In this document: piece by piece, positions 54,737 to 63,968 of the stretch
Layout of the letters: every line of letters begins with the position of its first letter
Position numbering within the stretch: the first letter of the stretch is position 1
From: Roseburia sp. 1XD42-34
GTDB lineage: Bacteria > Bacillota > Bacilli > Bacillales > Amphibacillaceae
NCBI RefSeq assembly: GCF_009917385.1
Contig: NZ_QWLJ01000007.1
Location: 102,826-166,825, forward strand
DNA: 64,000 nucleotides
Direction: 5' to 3'
Translations under genes and position numbers: made by a program
Notes under the pieces: generated by a model
What the model was told of the DNA's origin: nothing
Database searches by the model: none
What the model saw: only the letters and a program-made list of their open reading frames with translations

Positions 54737-55541
54737 AATTCCCTATTTGTTTATTTAATACTTGTAGCTCGTGCAAACGATCTACAAATTTAACACCTTC
54801 ATCACGTTCTTTATGCCAACATAAATAATGAAGGGTATCAAGTAATAAATACCAATGCATCCGCCCCAGTAGGTGAGTGTCTGTTGCAATACCGTACTGA
54901 CTTAACCATTCACGCCAATTTTCTTGTGGTATATACCAATTTAAAATCATTCCATAATCGATAACCGGATCGGCAATTAACGCGTTATCCCAATCGATAA
55001 GATATAAATTCCCTTCTTCGGTTAAAAGTAAATTATTATGATTTAAATCACCATGACACACGACTAATTTCTGCTTCCTCGTAACAGGAAGCAATTTTTC
55101 TAAGTTGATTAGTGCGAGATTGATCTGCTCATGTGTATGATGTAAATCAGTTTGCAATAAGCGTTTTTTGATGGTATCGAAACTTTCATCTGAAGTAATC
55201 GGTTTTTTTCCTAAGCGCATAAGCATGTGCAACAATTCAGAGGACTGGTGAATTTTTCGTAATAAGTCTGCAACTCGTAAATGTTGCATTTCTACTGGTT
55301 TTAATTCTCTTCCCTCCAGCCATTCTTGTGCTGTAATGACGTCACCATTCTCCATTCTTTTTGTCCAAATTAGCTTTGGTACAATCCCTTCTGCCGATAA
55401 AACAGCTAAAAACGGGGATGAGTTCCGTTTTAAAAATAACCGCTGGTTATCCTTCGTTGCCAGGTAAGCGTCTCCCGTAAGCCCACCTGCTGGCACTACT
55501 TCCCACTCACTACCTAGAACTCGCTTCAGCCAGTTCACCAT
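54711..55541 (-). CDS. ytmP: YtmP, APH/choline kinase-like phosphotransferase
   Basis: A 276-residue protein kinase-like fold: ATP lid in RLFLKRNSSPF (Lys), catalytic loop VCHGDLNHNNLLLTEEGNLYLIDWDNALI (HGDxxxxN and DWD). This is the aminoglycoside phosphotransferase/choline kinase group; the bacillary member's substrate is unknown (not antibiotic resistance on present evidence). Position next to ytzH-trmB matches B. subtilis ytmP. Confidence 0.9.
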   Translation of the reverse strand: MVNWLKRVLGSEWEVVPAGGLTGDAYLATKDNQRLFLKRNSSPFLAVLSAEGIVPKLIWTKRMENGDVITAQEWLEGRELKPVEMQHLRVADLLRKIHQSSELLHMLMRLGKKPITSDESFDTIKKRLLQTDLHHTHEQINLALINLEKLLPVTRKQKLVVCHGDLNHNNLLLTEEGNLYLIDWDNALIADPVIDYGMILNWYIPQENWREWLSQYGIATDTHLLGRMHWYLLLDTLHYLCWHKERDEGVKFVDRLHELQVLNKQIGNFNLDLFGE

Positions 55542-55646
55542 AAATTCCTCACATCTTTCAAATTTTAGCGTTCAATAATATATTTTATCTATATCTAACC
55601 AAAAATACAAATCTGAATAGCTAATGATTTGTGCAATTAACATTTC

Positions 55647-55672
55647 AGGAAAAAAATTCGGAAGAAAATCCG
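55647..55672 (-). terminator. terminator after ytlQ
   Basis: CGGA (55659-55662) pairs with TCCG (55669-55672); the minus strand continues AATTTTTTTCC. The stem is short but the T-run is long. Confidence 0.45.
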
Positions 55673-55717
55673 TTTTTTCTGTTAGTTATAAGTTACTAAA
55701 CAGGAAACGGACTAGCG

Positions 55718-56653
55718 TTAAAATTCTTCTGCAACAAATTCAAATGGGCTGCGTTCTTCTTCCCATTCCGGGCGTTTTACCGAAGTAGTTTGTACATGTT
55801 TTAATAATGCTTCCGCTACTTTTAACTGCTGGTTTTTTAATGGAGTAGACATATTTCGCTTTTGCGAGAACCAGCTATCGTATTGCTGTTTCCCAATAAT
55901 TTTCGTCTGATACGGCTCAGCTAAAAATTGAACTGGATTAGATTTAGCTAGAATGGTTTTCGTAATTGGGAAATTTAAATGATAATGAGAAAGGATGCCT
56001 TTTATAATGTTTTCCGTTCGTTTTAGAGCGATGTGTGGGTTTAACAATTTTCCCCTGCTATTTTCCTTTTCAACGATCCACGTTCGGGCATCTTGCGCTA
56101 CTATCGTTGCTCCAGTAGTCTCCCTTAATTGGTAGATGATTTCAATGCCGATTGGAGATATTAAAATAATTTCGCACTCTACTGGAGCTTTTTTAATTGC
56201 AAAAATAGGGTAATACAAAAATAAATACGTATCTGGAAACCGTTGTAAAAAATATTTAATCTCACTATCTTCTGTCCATTTCTTATCAACAAAGGAAATA
56301 TCGGTTACCGTTGAAGTAGCCCACTTCATTTGTAAGTGCAATAATTTGTCTAAGTAATATTGCTTTAACCCTTGCTTAGTTTCAGGGAGATCAAGATCAG
56401 CAGTATATTCTTCGTGGTCTACATCAACTGCTTTTGTTTTGCGCTTCCACACCTTCCAGCGCGGATGTTCCTTTGCTTCGTGCATCATTTCAGTATGATC
56501 CACAGAGCTATTAGCTGCTTTTTCCCACATATCTTTCAATTGGTGCCAGTTTTCGTTTTTTAAGCGAATAAATTGACTAGGATATCGATATGGATTCCAC
56601 TCATACCGGGAAATATAATCTTGTAATTTAATCAATTGCGCCAGTGTTTTCAC
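55718..56653 (-). CDS. ytlQ: YtlQ-like protein (possible NERD-type domain)
   Basis: A 311-residue protein next to thpR. Position and size suggest YtlQ, uncharacterised. The central part ECEIILISPIGIEIIYQLRE ... DARTWIVEKEN ... NPHIALKRTENIIKGIL resembles the core of nuclease-related (NERD) domains, though the usual K in the ExK position reads QL. I cannot confirm activity. The best start is uncertain: a GTG at 56653 overlaps thpR by 26 bp and abuts GGGAG; no ATG is nearby. Translational coupling to thpR is likely. Confidence 0.65.
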   Translation of the reverse strand: MKTLAQLIKLQDYISRYEWNPYRYPSQFIRLKNENWHQLKDMWEKAANSSVDHTEMMHEAKEHPRWKVWKRKTKAVDVDHEEYTADLDLPETKQGLKQYYLDKLLHLQMKWATSTVTDISFVDKKWTEDSEIKYFLQRFPDTYLFLYYPIFAIKKAPVECEIILISPIGIEIIYQLRETTGATIVAQDARTWIVEKENSRGKLLNPHIALKRTENIIKGILSHYHLNFPITKTILAKSNPVQFLAEPYQTKIIGKQQYDSWFSQKRNMSTPLKNQQLKVAEALLKHVQTTSVKRPEWEEERSPFEFVAEEF

Positions 56654-57212
56654 CTCCCAACGCTTTAAAACAAGCTTTTACGTTGTATTTTGGCTGTTCC
56701 TTTGGAAAAATTTGATATAGGACAAAGCGGTCAACATATAACCGGTTGATGGAATGGTTCATACGTTTTGTCTGTGCTATTTCTTTTTCCATGCTTCCAG
56801 TACCGGCCCATTTCTTTGCTAATGTGATGTGAGGAATGTATGGTCGCTCTTCCGATGAGAACCCCTCTTGTACTGCTACAAACTGTACCTGTTTCGCTAA
56901 ATCTGTTAAAGCCTCGGTCGATTGTACAGCAGAATAGATAACGCGAGGTTTATCAGTGGAGCCAAAAGTACCGATGCCGCCTACTTGTACATAAAAGGGA
57001 GAGAAAGAAATTGTTTGCAACTTCTTCACCAATTCCCATACTTTACTATCGGACACCGGTCCTAAAAACTTTAAAGTAATATGAAAATCCAGCTCATGTA
57101 CCCACTGCTTGTAAGGAAGCTTAGACCTTAAAATTGCTTGCTCCTTACGGCAAGCAGATTGCATCTCTTTAGATAATGGGATAGCAATAAAATAATGTGG
57201 CTGTTGTAACAT
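56628..57212 (-). CDS. thpR: RNA 2',3'-cyclic phosphodiesterase (2'-5' RNA ligase-like, ThpR/YtlP)
   Basis: A 194-residue 2H phosphoesterase with both HxTx motifs: DFHITLKFLG (about 42-51) and PHITLAKKW (about 127-135). It opens 2',3'-cyclic phosphates on RNA. The second of two adjacent ATGs (57212) is 6 bases after GGAGG and preferred. It lies in the murJ-rsuA-thpR-ytlQ cluster. Confidence 0.88.
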   Translation of the reverse strand: MLQQPHYFIAIPLSKEMQSACRKEQAILRSKLPYKQWVHELDFHITLKFLGPVSDSKVWELVKKLQTISFSPFYVQVGGIGTFGSTDKPRVIYSAVQSTEALTDLAKQVQFVAVQEGFSSEERPYIPHITLAKKWAGTGSMEKEIAQTKRMNHSINRLYVDRFVLYQIFPKEQPKYNVKACFKALGGENTGAID

Positions 57213-57258
57213 CATTAGCCTCCTATAAAAACCTATACTCATTCAAGACTATTTTGCT

Positions 57259-57969
57259 TTAAATTTCATACAGTAATTTTAATTCTTCTGTGTTTAATTC
57301 TCGGTATTGACTCATTTTAAGCGTATCGTCAAGTCGTAGTTTTCCCATCCTCGTTCGTTTTAAATATAGTACTTGTTTATTAACGGCACGAAACATTCGT
57401 TTAACTTGATGAAATTTCCCTTCTGTTATAGTAATCTCTACCGCTGATGTTTCTCCCTGTTGCAAAATGCTTAATGTAGCAGGCTTGGTTATATAACCAT
57501 CATCCAGCGTAACTCCATTAGCAAAAACGTTACCATCTTCTTCTGTTACTTCACCTTTAATCTTTGCAAAATACGTTTTGGGCACATGTTTTTTCGGAGA
57601 TAATAATTCATGCGCTAATTGTCCATCATTTGTTAGTATTAGCAATCCTTCCGTATCCTTATCAAGCCGACCGACAGGAAATGGACGAAATTTTTGTAAC
57701 TCCACCGGCAACAAATCAATGACTGTCTTTTCTTTTTTATCCTCGGTTGCGGAAATTACACCAGGTGGTTTATGCAGCATGATATAGATATATTTTTGAT
57801 ATTGAACAAGCTTCTCGTTTACTTTTATCATATCGTTATCCGGATCAATGTGAGCAGAGCCATCTTTCATTACTTTATCGTTCACCGTAACATGTCGTTT
57901 TTTAAGCAATGCTTTTACTTCTTTTCTACTTCCAATTCCAGCATTGGCTAAAAATTTATCAAGCCGCAT
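57259..57969 (-). CDS. rsuA: 16S rRNA pseudouridine synthase, RsuA family (YtzG)
   Basis: A 236-residue RsuA-type enzyme: N-terminal S4 domain MRLDKFLANAGIGSRKEVKA, then the catalytic FPVGRLDKDTEGLLILTND (Asp in GRLDKDT, about 100) and the KXXR-type EGKFHQVKRMFRAV. It isomerises a uridine in 16S rRNA (U516 in E. coli). It starts 11 bp after murJ, same operon. Confidence 0.93.
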   Translation of the reverse strand: MRLDKFLANAGIGSRKEVKALLKKRHVTVNDKVMKDGSAHIDPDNDMIKVNEKLVQYQKYIYIMLHKPPGVISATEDKKEKTVIDLLPVELQKFRPFPVGRLDKDTEGLLILTNDGQLAHELLSPKKHVPKTYFAKIKGEVTEEDGNVFANGVTLDDGYITKPATLSILQQGETSAVEITITEGKFHQVKRMFRAVNKQVLYLKRTRMGKLRLDDTLKMSQYRELNTEELKLLYEI

Positions 57970-57980
57970 TTTTTACTCTC

Positions 57981-59594
57981 CTATCGCCGGAAAATTTTAT
58001 CTAAAAACCGAATTCGATTTCCAAGCACTCTTTCTAACAATGTTGAAGCATAAGCCAACCATAAATAAACAAATCCACCCAAACATACACATACAATTAA
58101 TGTGAGCATCATCCCAAAACGAGTATCTGGTACTGCTATACCTAACAAATATTTACCTAAAACGATCACTAAGCTCATTATTGCTATGAAAATCAATATT
58201 AATAACGTTCGCTTAGCTAATGGTTTATAGGAAAAGTGGACCGCTGACCGAATACACCATAAATTAAGTACAGTAGCAATACCTACAGCCAATGCTGTTC
58301 CTAAAATAGCACCCTTTGCCCCGAACATATAAATAAGCTGTATGTTTAACAATAGTTTTACGAGCACACCTGCCGATAAACTAATAACAGCAAACCGTTG
58401 TTGATTAACGCCCTGTAAAATAGATGAGGTAACTGTAAAAAGCCCAAAAAACAAACCTACGGGAGCATACCAAGCGAGCAATTCACCTGAAATTTCAATT
58501 TGTTCCAAACCAAATAATGCTCCATACGCTTCTGTAGATAACAGAGAAAGCCCAGCAACAGCAGGAAGAATTAGAAACATTACAATTTGCAGGGCCTGGT
58601 TAATTTGCTTCTTTAACAGCTGGTTATTTTGTTGTGTAAATGCTTTGGTCATTTCTGGAAGTATAGCTAAAGATAAGCCTGTTGCAATTGTGACAGGTAT
58701 AATAACCAGTTTATGACCATAGAAATTCACGACCGAATAGGTAAAATACCATAAATCTTCTCGGCCACTAGCTACCATTGCCCTTTCAAAAGTAAATTGA
58801 TCAATCAATTGGTACAAAGGAGTTGCTAAGCCGACTAAAACAAACGGACCCGCATAGCGAAATAACTCTTTTAACATATCACGAGTGCGAATATCATACA
58901 TATATATTTGTTGCTTCCGTTGTCTATCCATATACGGTTTTCGCTTTTGCCAGTAAACCCATAATACAACACAGGAAGCGACTGCACCAAGGAAAGCTGC
59001 AAAAGTCGAAAATCCAACAGCTGCAATAATGGACCCACCTAAAACATTAACAATAACAAAGGATCCTGCTAAGATAAAAAAGATACGTACAATTTGTTCC
59101 ATTACTTGTGATAAAGCTGTAGGACCCATCGAATGATACCCTTGAAAGAAGCCTCTAACGATACTCATAGCGGGAATCAAAATCAACGCAAAGCTTACCA
59201 TCTTAATAACAAAAGCTACATCTGTTCTTGATATTGCTTCGGCATTTTCGCTCGTAATCATTCCAGCCGCCAACAAATCGGCGCTAAAAAACAGCACAAA
59301 AAAAGCGATTATCCCAGTTGTAACCATCAAACTCATCCCAGTACGGAACATGCGCATTCCTGTTTCATAATCTCCAACAGCATTATATTTAGAAACAAAC
59401 TTGGATACAGCTAATGGCACTCCAACAGTAGAGATACTAATAAATATATTGTAAGGTGTGTACGCTAAGGAAAAAAGCGTCCCACCAGTTGCACCAACTA
59501 ATGAATTAAAGGGAATGACATAAACCATTCCTAATAATTTAGACAGAAAGGTAGCTCCTGTTAACAATATCGTTCCACGTACTATATTCGACAT
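57981..59594 (-). CDS. murJ: lipid II flippase MurJ (YtgP), MVF/MOP family
   Basis: A 537-residue, about 14-helix membrane protein (MSNIVRGTILLTGATFLSKLLGMVYVIPF at the start; conserved charged residues in FVSKYNAVGDYETGMRMFRTG). It belongs to the YtgP branch shown to supply MurJ function in B. subtilis (lipid II translocation). Length is typical (about 540). The ATG at 59594 follows GCAGGTGA. First gene of the four-gene cluster down to ytlQ. Confidence 0.94.
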   Translation of the reverse strand: MSNIVRGTILLTGATFLSKLLGMVYVIPFNSLVGATGGTLFSLAYTPYNIFISISTVGVPLAVSKFVSKYNAVGDYETGMRMFRTGMSLMVTTGIIAFFVLFFSADLLAAGMITSENAEAISRTDVAFVIKMVSFALILIPAMSIVRGFFQGYHSMGPTALSQVMEQIVRIFFILAGSFVIVNVLGGSIIAAVGFSTFAAFLGAVASCVVLWVYWQKRKPYMDRQRKQQIYMYDIRTRDMLKELFRYAGPFVLVGLATPLYQLIDQFTFERAMVASGREDLWYFTYSVVNFYGHKLVIIPVTIATGLSLAILPEMTKAFTQQNNQLLKKQINQALQIVMFLILPAVAGLSLLSTEAYGALFGLEQIEISGELLAWYAPVGLFFGLFTVTSSILQGVNQQRFAVISLSAGVLVKLLLNIQLIYMFGAKGAILGTALAVGIATVLNLWCIRSAVHFSYKPLAKRTLLILIFIAIMSLVIVLGKYLLGIAVPDTRFGMMLTLIVCVCLGGFVYLWLAYASTLLERVLGNRIRFLDKIFRR

Positions 59595-59823
59595 TTTTTC
59601 ACCTGCATTTATCAACATTTAATAAAAAGCTTCTATATATTATGTAATTCGTTTTTCAAAATTAGCATATGATCTATTTTATCACATTTTTCTTTGTTTC
59701 CTCTCCTTAAATGACAACATTGTTTTACAAAATGTTTCTTCTTCTTCATACATTACCGTTTACCAAGATAAATTGTCTCTTTTCCTTGTTCATGGTACGA
59801 TACTACGGAAAGGAATGAAGAAA

Positions 59824-61089
59824 ATGTCCTATGACGTAACCATTATTGGTGGAGGACCTTCTGGTTTAATGGCTGCTATTGCCGCAGCTGAGTCAGGTGC
59901 CAACACTTTATTACTGGAAAAAGGAAAGAAACTAGGAAAAAAACTGGCTATCTCAGGTGGTGGCCGATGTAATGTAACGAATCGTCTGCCTCAAGAAGAA
60001 GTCATTAAGCATATTCCAGGAAACGGAAAATTTTTATACAGTGCTTTTTCTATATTTAACAATTACGACATTATTGATTTTTTCACCCATTTAAATGTCC
60101 CATTAAAAGAAGAAGATCATGGCAGAATGTTTCCAGTTACTAATCAGTCTAAAACGGTAGTTTATGCATTACTGAAGCGCATGGAAGAGCTAAATGTCAC
60201 AGTAAAGCTAGAGATGCCTGTAAAAGCAGTCCACTACGACAAGAAACACCATACTATTATCCTCTATAATGGGGATAAAATTCAATCTAAAACCATTATC
60301 ATTGCTGTTGGAGGTAAAGCGGTACCTCAAACAGGTTCTACTGGAGATGGGTATGCATGGGCAAAAAAAGCCGGACATACAGTTACCGATCTATATCCTA
60401 CAGAAGTTGCTTTAGTATCTAAGGAACCTTTTATCCAAAATAAATTATTACAAGGTATTTCCTTACGTAACGTTCGTTTATCTGTGCTTAATCAAAAAGG
60501 AAAAAACATTATTTCCCATCAAATGGATATGATTTTTACACATTTCGGGATTTCTGGTCCAGCAGTACTGCGTTGTTCCCAATTTGTTGTTAAAGAAATA
60601 AAAAAAGGGCAAACTGCTGTTCCAATGGAGCTTGATCTATTTCCTAATGCCACTGAACAAGACCTAGTTCAGCAACTCTCGGAAAAGATTCAAGCAACAC
60701 CTAAAAAATCGATTAAAAACTTGTTAAAAGGATGGGCGCCAGAAAGGTTTATTGGGTTTTTACTGGAACGACATGGCGTATTTGAAGATCAAAAAGCAGG
60801 AAATCTTTCCAAGCAATGGGTATTGGATTTTATACACGATTGCAAACAGTTTACATTTTATGTTCATGACTCCCTCCCCTTGGAAAAAGCGTTTGTTACT
60901 GGTGGTGGCGTTTCCATTAAAGAAATTGTTCCAAGTACTATGCGTTCTAAGGTAATGGAACGTTTATATTTTTGTGGGGAAATATTGGATATTCATGGCT
61001 ATACAGGAGGTTATAATATAACATCTGCACTTGTTACAGGCAGAATCGCCGGTTTAAATGCTGCTATTGAAGCAGAGGTTGGAAGTTGA
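59824..61089 (+). CDS. ytfP: YtfP, HI0933/BaiN-like FAD oxidoreductase
   Basis: A 421-residue flavoprotein: [21 protein letters not shown] (FAD Rossmann), [18 protein letters not shown] (about 36-53), [34 protein letters not shown] and the C-terminal [16 protein letters not shown]. Soluble NAD(P)/FAD oxidoreductase of unknown substrate. I prefer the ATG at 59824, 9 bases after AAAGGA; the ATG at 59815 abuts that site. Divergent from murJ. Confidence 0.92.
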   Translation: MSYDVTIIGGGPSGLMAAIAAAESGANTLLLEKGKKLGKKLAISGGGRCNVTNRLPQEEVIKHIPGNGKFLYSAFSIFNNYDIIDFFTHLNVPLKEEDHGRMFPVTNQSKTVVYALLKRMEELNVTVKLEMPVKAVHYDKKHHTIILYNGDKIQSKTIIIAVGGKAVPQTGSTGDGYAWAKKAGHTVTDLYPTEVALVSKEPFIQNKLLQGISLRNVRLSVLNQKGKNIISHQMDMIFTHFGISGPAVLRCSQFVVKEIKKGQTAVPMELDLFPNATEQDLVQQLSEKIQATPKKSIKNLLKGWAPERFIGFLLERHGVFEDQKAGNLSKQWVLDFIHDCKQFTFYVHDSLPLEKAFVTGGGVSIKEIVPSTMRSKVMERLYFCGEILDIHGYTGGYNITSALVTGRIAGLNAAIEAEVGS

Positions 61090-61169
61090 TACCTTGTATC
61101 GTTTTTAGGCTTTTGCTTAACCTAATAATGTCTGTTTTTATCACTCTAAGGGCAAAGAAAGGATCGATG

Positions 61170-61370
61170 ATGGTGCAAAAAAGTGGAATGTGGATACCAA
61201 TTATTGCTTCTGTAGGCGTAGGTGCTGCTACATTTTATACGATGACGAAAAACAATCAAAATTTTGGTCAAACCATGCAAAAAATGATTCCTTTTGTATC
61301 GCAAATGTCAAATTCTAACACTGCTAATAACGGCGGTTCGCAACAATTAGGTCCTTATGGGATGAGTTAA
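61170..61370 (+). CDS. 66-residue membrane protein, unknown
   Basis: The protein MVQKSGMWIPIIASVGVGAA... has one membrane helix (about 6-24) and a Gln/Asn/Ser-rich tail ending LGPYGMS. The second of two adjacent ATGs (61170) is 6 bases after AAAGGA. It lies 80 bp after ytfP and has its own terminator. Not recognised; reminiscent of short YtxH-like helices. Confidence 0.65.
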   Translation: MVQKSGMWIPIIASVGVGAATFYTMTKNNQNFGQTMQKMIPFVSQMSNSNTANNGGSQQLGPYGMS

Positions 61371-61379
61371 ATGGGCAAA

Positions 61380-61407
61380 GCGCACCTTAGTAAGGTGCGC
61401 TTTTATT
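61380..61407 (+). terminator. terminator of the 66-residue gene
   Basis: GCGCACCTTA (61380-61389) pairs exactly with TAAGGTGCGC (61391-61400), followed by TTTTATT. Confidence 0.9.
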
Positions 61408-61409
61408 AA

Positions 61410-61675
61410 AAGATAAGAAGTATAAAATGATGGCTAGGGGATAACGAAATAACCGAATATCCACGTCCGCGCATAAGCCCAGCAACTAGGCGACTGCACA
61501 AAATCGCCCCTCCATTAAAGCCTCATCGGTTGTAGCTAAGAGGAAGGCCGACTAAATACGGGCTTGCCGCTCTGGCATCAGCATACCCCTGTTTTTAGTG
61601 GCATGACTCCTAAAACTTTAGTTGATGCGTTCCATTCGCTACGTTGCTAAACGTGCGCCCTTGCGCCTTTGTTCC
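61410..61675 (+). repeat. interspersed repeat family A, copy 5 (complete, plus-oriented)
   Basis: Begins AAGATAAGAAGTATAAAATG within 3 bp of the preceding terminator T-run. It continues GGGGATAACGAAATAACCG, CCAGCAACTAGGCGACT, then CTAAATACGGG...CCCTGTTTTTAG (stem), TGACTCCTAAAACTTTAG, and ends TTGCGCCTTTGTTC. It is the clearest copy and defines the consensus. No protein is encoded. The downstream gene starts 195 bp further on. Confidence 0.87.
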
Positions 61676-61870
61676 CTTTTTGTATAGAGGGGAGGCGTTA
61701 ATTGCTTGAGCAGGAATAAATGCTGATTCAAATGCCAGCATTATGAATAAAATAATTATTCAATAGCAAGGTATTCATATAATTGTACTTTTTTCTGAAT
61801 ATGCATGTTAGACGAATTTATACATATTGTGTACAATAGATAATATTAAAATGAAAGGAGGACGATCCAT

Positions 61871-63064
61871 TTGAAAGGTTTTGGATTACTACTACGCATT
61901 ATCATCGCTATAGGACTAGGGATTGCGTTTGGTTCATTTCTAAATGACTGGTTTATACGTTTATTTGCAACATTCAATGATCTGTTTGGTAACTTTTTAG
62001 GATTTATAATACCGTTAATTATTCTCGGATTTATTATTCCTGGTATCGGTTCAATGGGAAAAGGAGCTGGAAAATTATTAGGACTGACAGCAATTATCGC
62101 ATATTCTTCGACAATTATTGCTGGAATCATTGCCTTTTTATCTGCTAAAATGATTTATCCTAACTTATTAAATCAACAATCACTTCAGTCTTTTTCCGAT
62201 CCAACAAAATCATTAAGCAGCGGATTTATCCAAATTGAAATGCCCCCACCCATGGGCGTGATGACCGCATTATTGCTTGCTTTCGTACTTGGATTAGGAA
62301 TTGCAGCAATTAAGGGAGATACGCTTTACAAACTATCCCTTGATTTTAGAGACATTATTCATTTAGTAATTGAAAAGGTAATTATTCCGTTACTTCCGTT
62401 TCATATTTTTGGTATCTTTGCCAATATGACTGCTGCTGGTCAAGTAAGTACTATTTTAGCTGTTTTTGCTAAAGTCTTTATTATGATAATCATCTTACAT
62501 TTGCTTTACTTATTCGTACAATATACAGTTGCAGGAGGTTTAAGCAAGCAAAACCCATTATCTATGCTCAAAATAATGGCACCTGCCTATTTTACTGCTT
62601 TAGGAACACAATCTTCAGCAGCTACCATCCCCGTTACTTTAGAGCACGCTAAACGACTAAAGGTACGAGAAAATATTGCAGATTTCACAGTACCATTACT
62701 GGCAAACATTCATTTATCAGGCAGTACTATCACGTTAGTAAGTTGTGCATTAGCTGTATTATTTTTACAAGGCGAAGCAGCTACGCTTGGAACTATCTTT
62801 CCATTTATATTAATGTTAGGCGTCACAATGATAGCTGCACCAGGAGTTCCAGGTGGTGCAGTTATGGCAGCAATTGGACTTTTGGAGAGTATGCTAGGCT
62901 TCGACTCAACCATGGTATCACTGATGATCGCCTTATACTTAGCCCAAGACAGTCTTGGAACAGCTTGTAACGTTACTGGCGACGGAGCAATTACAGCTAT
63001 AACTGACAGCTTAAGCAGTAAGAGAGAAACCTTCAATGGTGAAGCTGATATAGCTCAGTCTTAA
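61871..63064 (+). CDS. dicarboxylate/amino acid:cation symporter (DAACS, SLC1-like)
   Basis: A 397-residue membrane protein with 8-10 helices. Family signatures: serine-rich re-entrant loop ALGTQSSAATIPVTLEHAK (about 240-258), the HP2 region GVPGGAVMAAIGLLESM and C-terminal TACNVTGDGAITAITD (NVTGDG for substrate and Na+). It probably co-transports a C4-dicarboxylate or acidic/neutral amino acid with Na+. The start is TTG at 61871, 9 bases after GGAGG. The substrate cannot be told from the sequence. Confidence 0.9.
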   Translation: MKGFGLLLRIIIAIGLGIAFGSFLNDWFIRLFATFNDLFGNFLGFIIPLIILGFIIPGIGSMGKGAGKLLGLTAIIAYSSTIIAGIIAFLSAKMIYPNLLNQQSLQSFSDPTKSLSSGFIQIEMPPPMGVMTALLLAFVLGLGIAAIKGDTLYKLSLDFRDIIHLVIEKVIIPLLPFHIFGIFANMTAAGQVSTILAVFAKVFIMIIILHLLYLFVQYTVAGGLSKQNPLSMLKIMAPAYFTALGTQSSAATIPVTLEHAKRLKVRENIADFTVPLLANIHLSGSTITLVSCALAVLFLQGEAATLGTIFPFILMLGVTMIAAPGVPGGAVMAAIGLLESMLGFDSTMVSLMIALYLAQDSLGTACNVTGDGAITAITDSLSSKRETFNGEADIAQS

Positions 63065-63102
63065 TAAATAGTTTCAATGTTTTTAGCAAAGTTTATCCAA
63101 GT

Positions 63103-63147
63103 ACTCCTCCACACATGTTTTCAACTTGTTGGAGGAGTCTTCATTTT
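63103..63147 (+). terminator. symporter terminator
   Basis: ACTCCTCCA (63103-63111) pairs exactly with TGGAGGAGT (63130-63138), with a further inner pairing (CA..TG), followed by CTTCATTTTAG. Confidence 0.82.
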
Positions 63148-63920
63148 AGTGAGAGAATCTAGTTGCCTATTTAGAGTTTGAACGAATTTTCCAGTGCTTT
63201 ACATTCTCTGCTTAAACGCCAAGATCGCCATGCCTTCATTTGCGGATAAAAGAGATACTGAGCGTAAAAGTAACAAATTAAGGCAAAAAATATGTAAGTA
63301 ATAGTGAAAACTCTCCACCAGCTCTTTTAACCTTAGTTGATTTTTTTAACCTTCTTGTTACCATAATATTTTTTTTTTCATTCGCTCAGCTCCCAAATAA
63401 ATGACGTTTAACACTTTTATAGTGTTACTTACCTCATAGCCATTACTGAATGGCTATGATAAGCGAATGTAAGTTTTTTTTCTTTTCCAACCACAGGAAC
63501 GCTCCCTTCTATGCTGAAATACTTCTACTTTTACAGTTTTTTAGGTAAATCATTTATCTAGCTTATTTTTTGTCACAAGCTTAAAATGAACCCCACAGAT
63601 AACTTAAAGTTGATGTTTTAACGAAATTCGTATATTGCTGGTAGTGGTCGTTCGTAAAAGATATGCCGACAATGCATCTTTTCTTAAATCTTATTGTTAC
63701 AAGATATCTGATGTAAAGTAAACTTATTGCTTGGCTTTTTACAACATGGATATTCTGGTCTTTTACTTTCGTAGGAAGCTCGATGCATCATTGCCCTGAC
63801 CCCTTTTTCTAATTAGGAACAACACATATTTAGTATGAGCATAATTTTTGTCCCTTTCTGTGGATTGTTACAATAAGGAGTACCACCAACCAGGTTTAGT
63901 ATAGAGCCTAATGTTCTAGA
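63148..63920. other. 773-bp stretch without a gene
   Basis: Low-complexity T-rich DNA. A hairpin AACACTTTTATAGTGTT lies near 63410 and AGCCATTACTGAATGGCT near 63436, possible structures or terminator remnants. No open frame with a site, no copy of repeat A or B. Confidence 0.45.
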
Positions 63921-63961
63921 AAAACAAAAAAACTGACCATCTTATTTGATGTGTCAGTTTT
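63921..63961 (-). terminator. rRNA operon terminator
   Basis: On the minus strand AAAACTGAC (63961-63953) pairs with GTCAGTTTT (63937-63929), then TTTGTTTTTC. It lies just after the 5S 3' end, as is typical for rrn operons. Confidence 0.85.
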
Positions 63962-63968
63962 CGCCTTA

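Noticed and set aside
61410..61675. Family A as a group IIC intron remnant
   Set aside because: Placement next to terminators fits, but there is no domain V, no intron boundary motif and no reverse transcriptase sequence in any copy.
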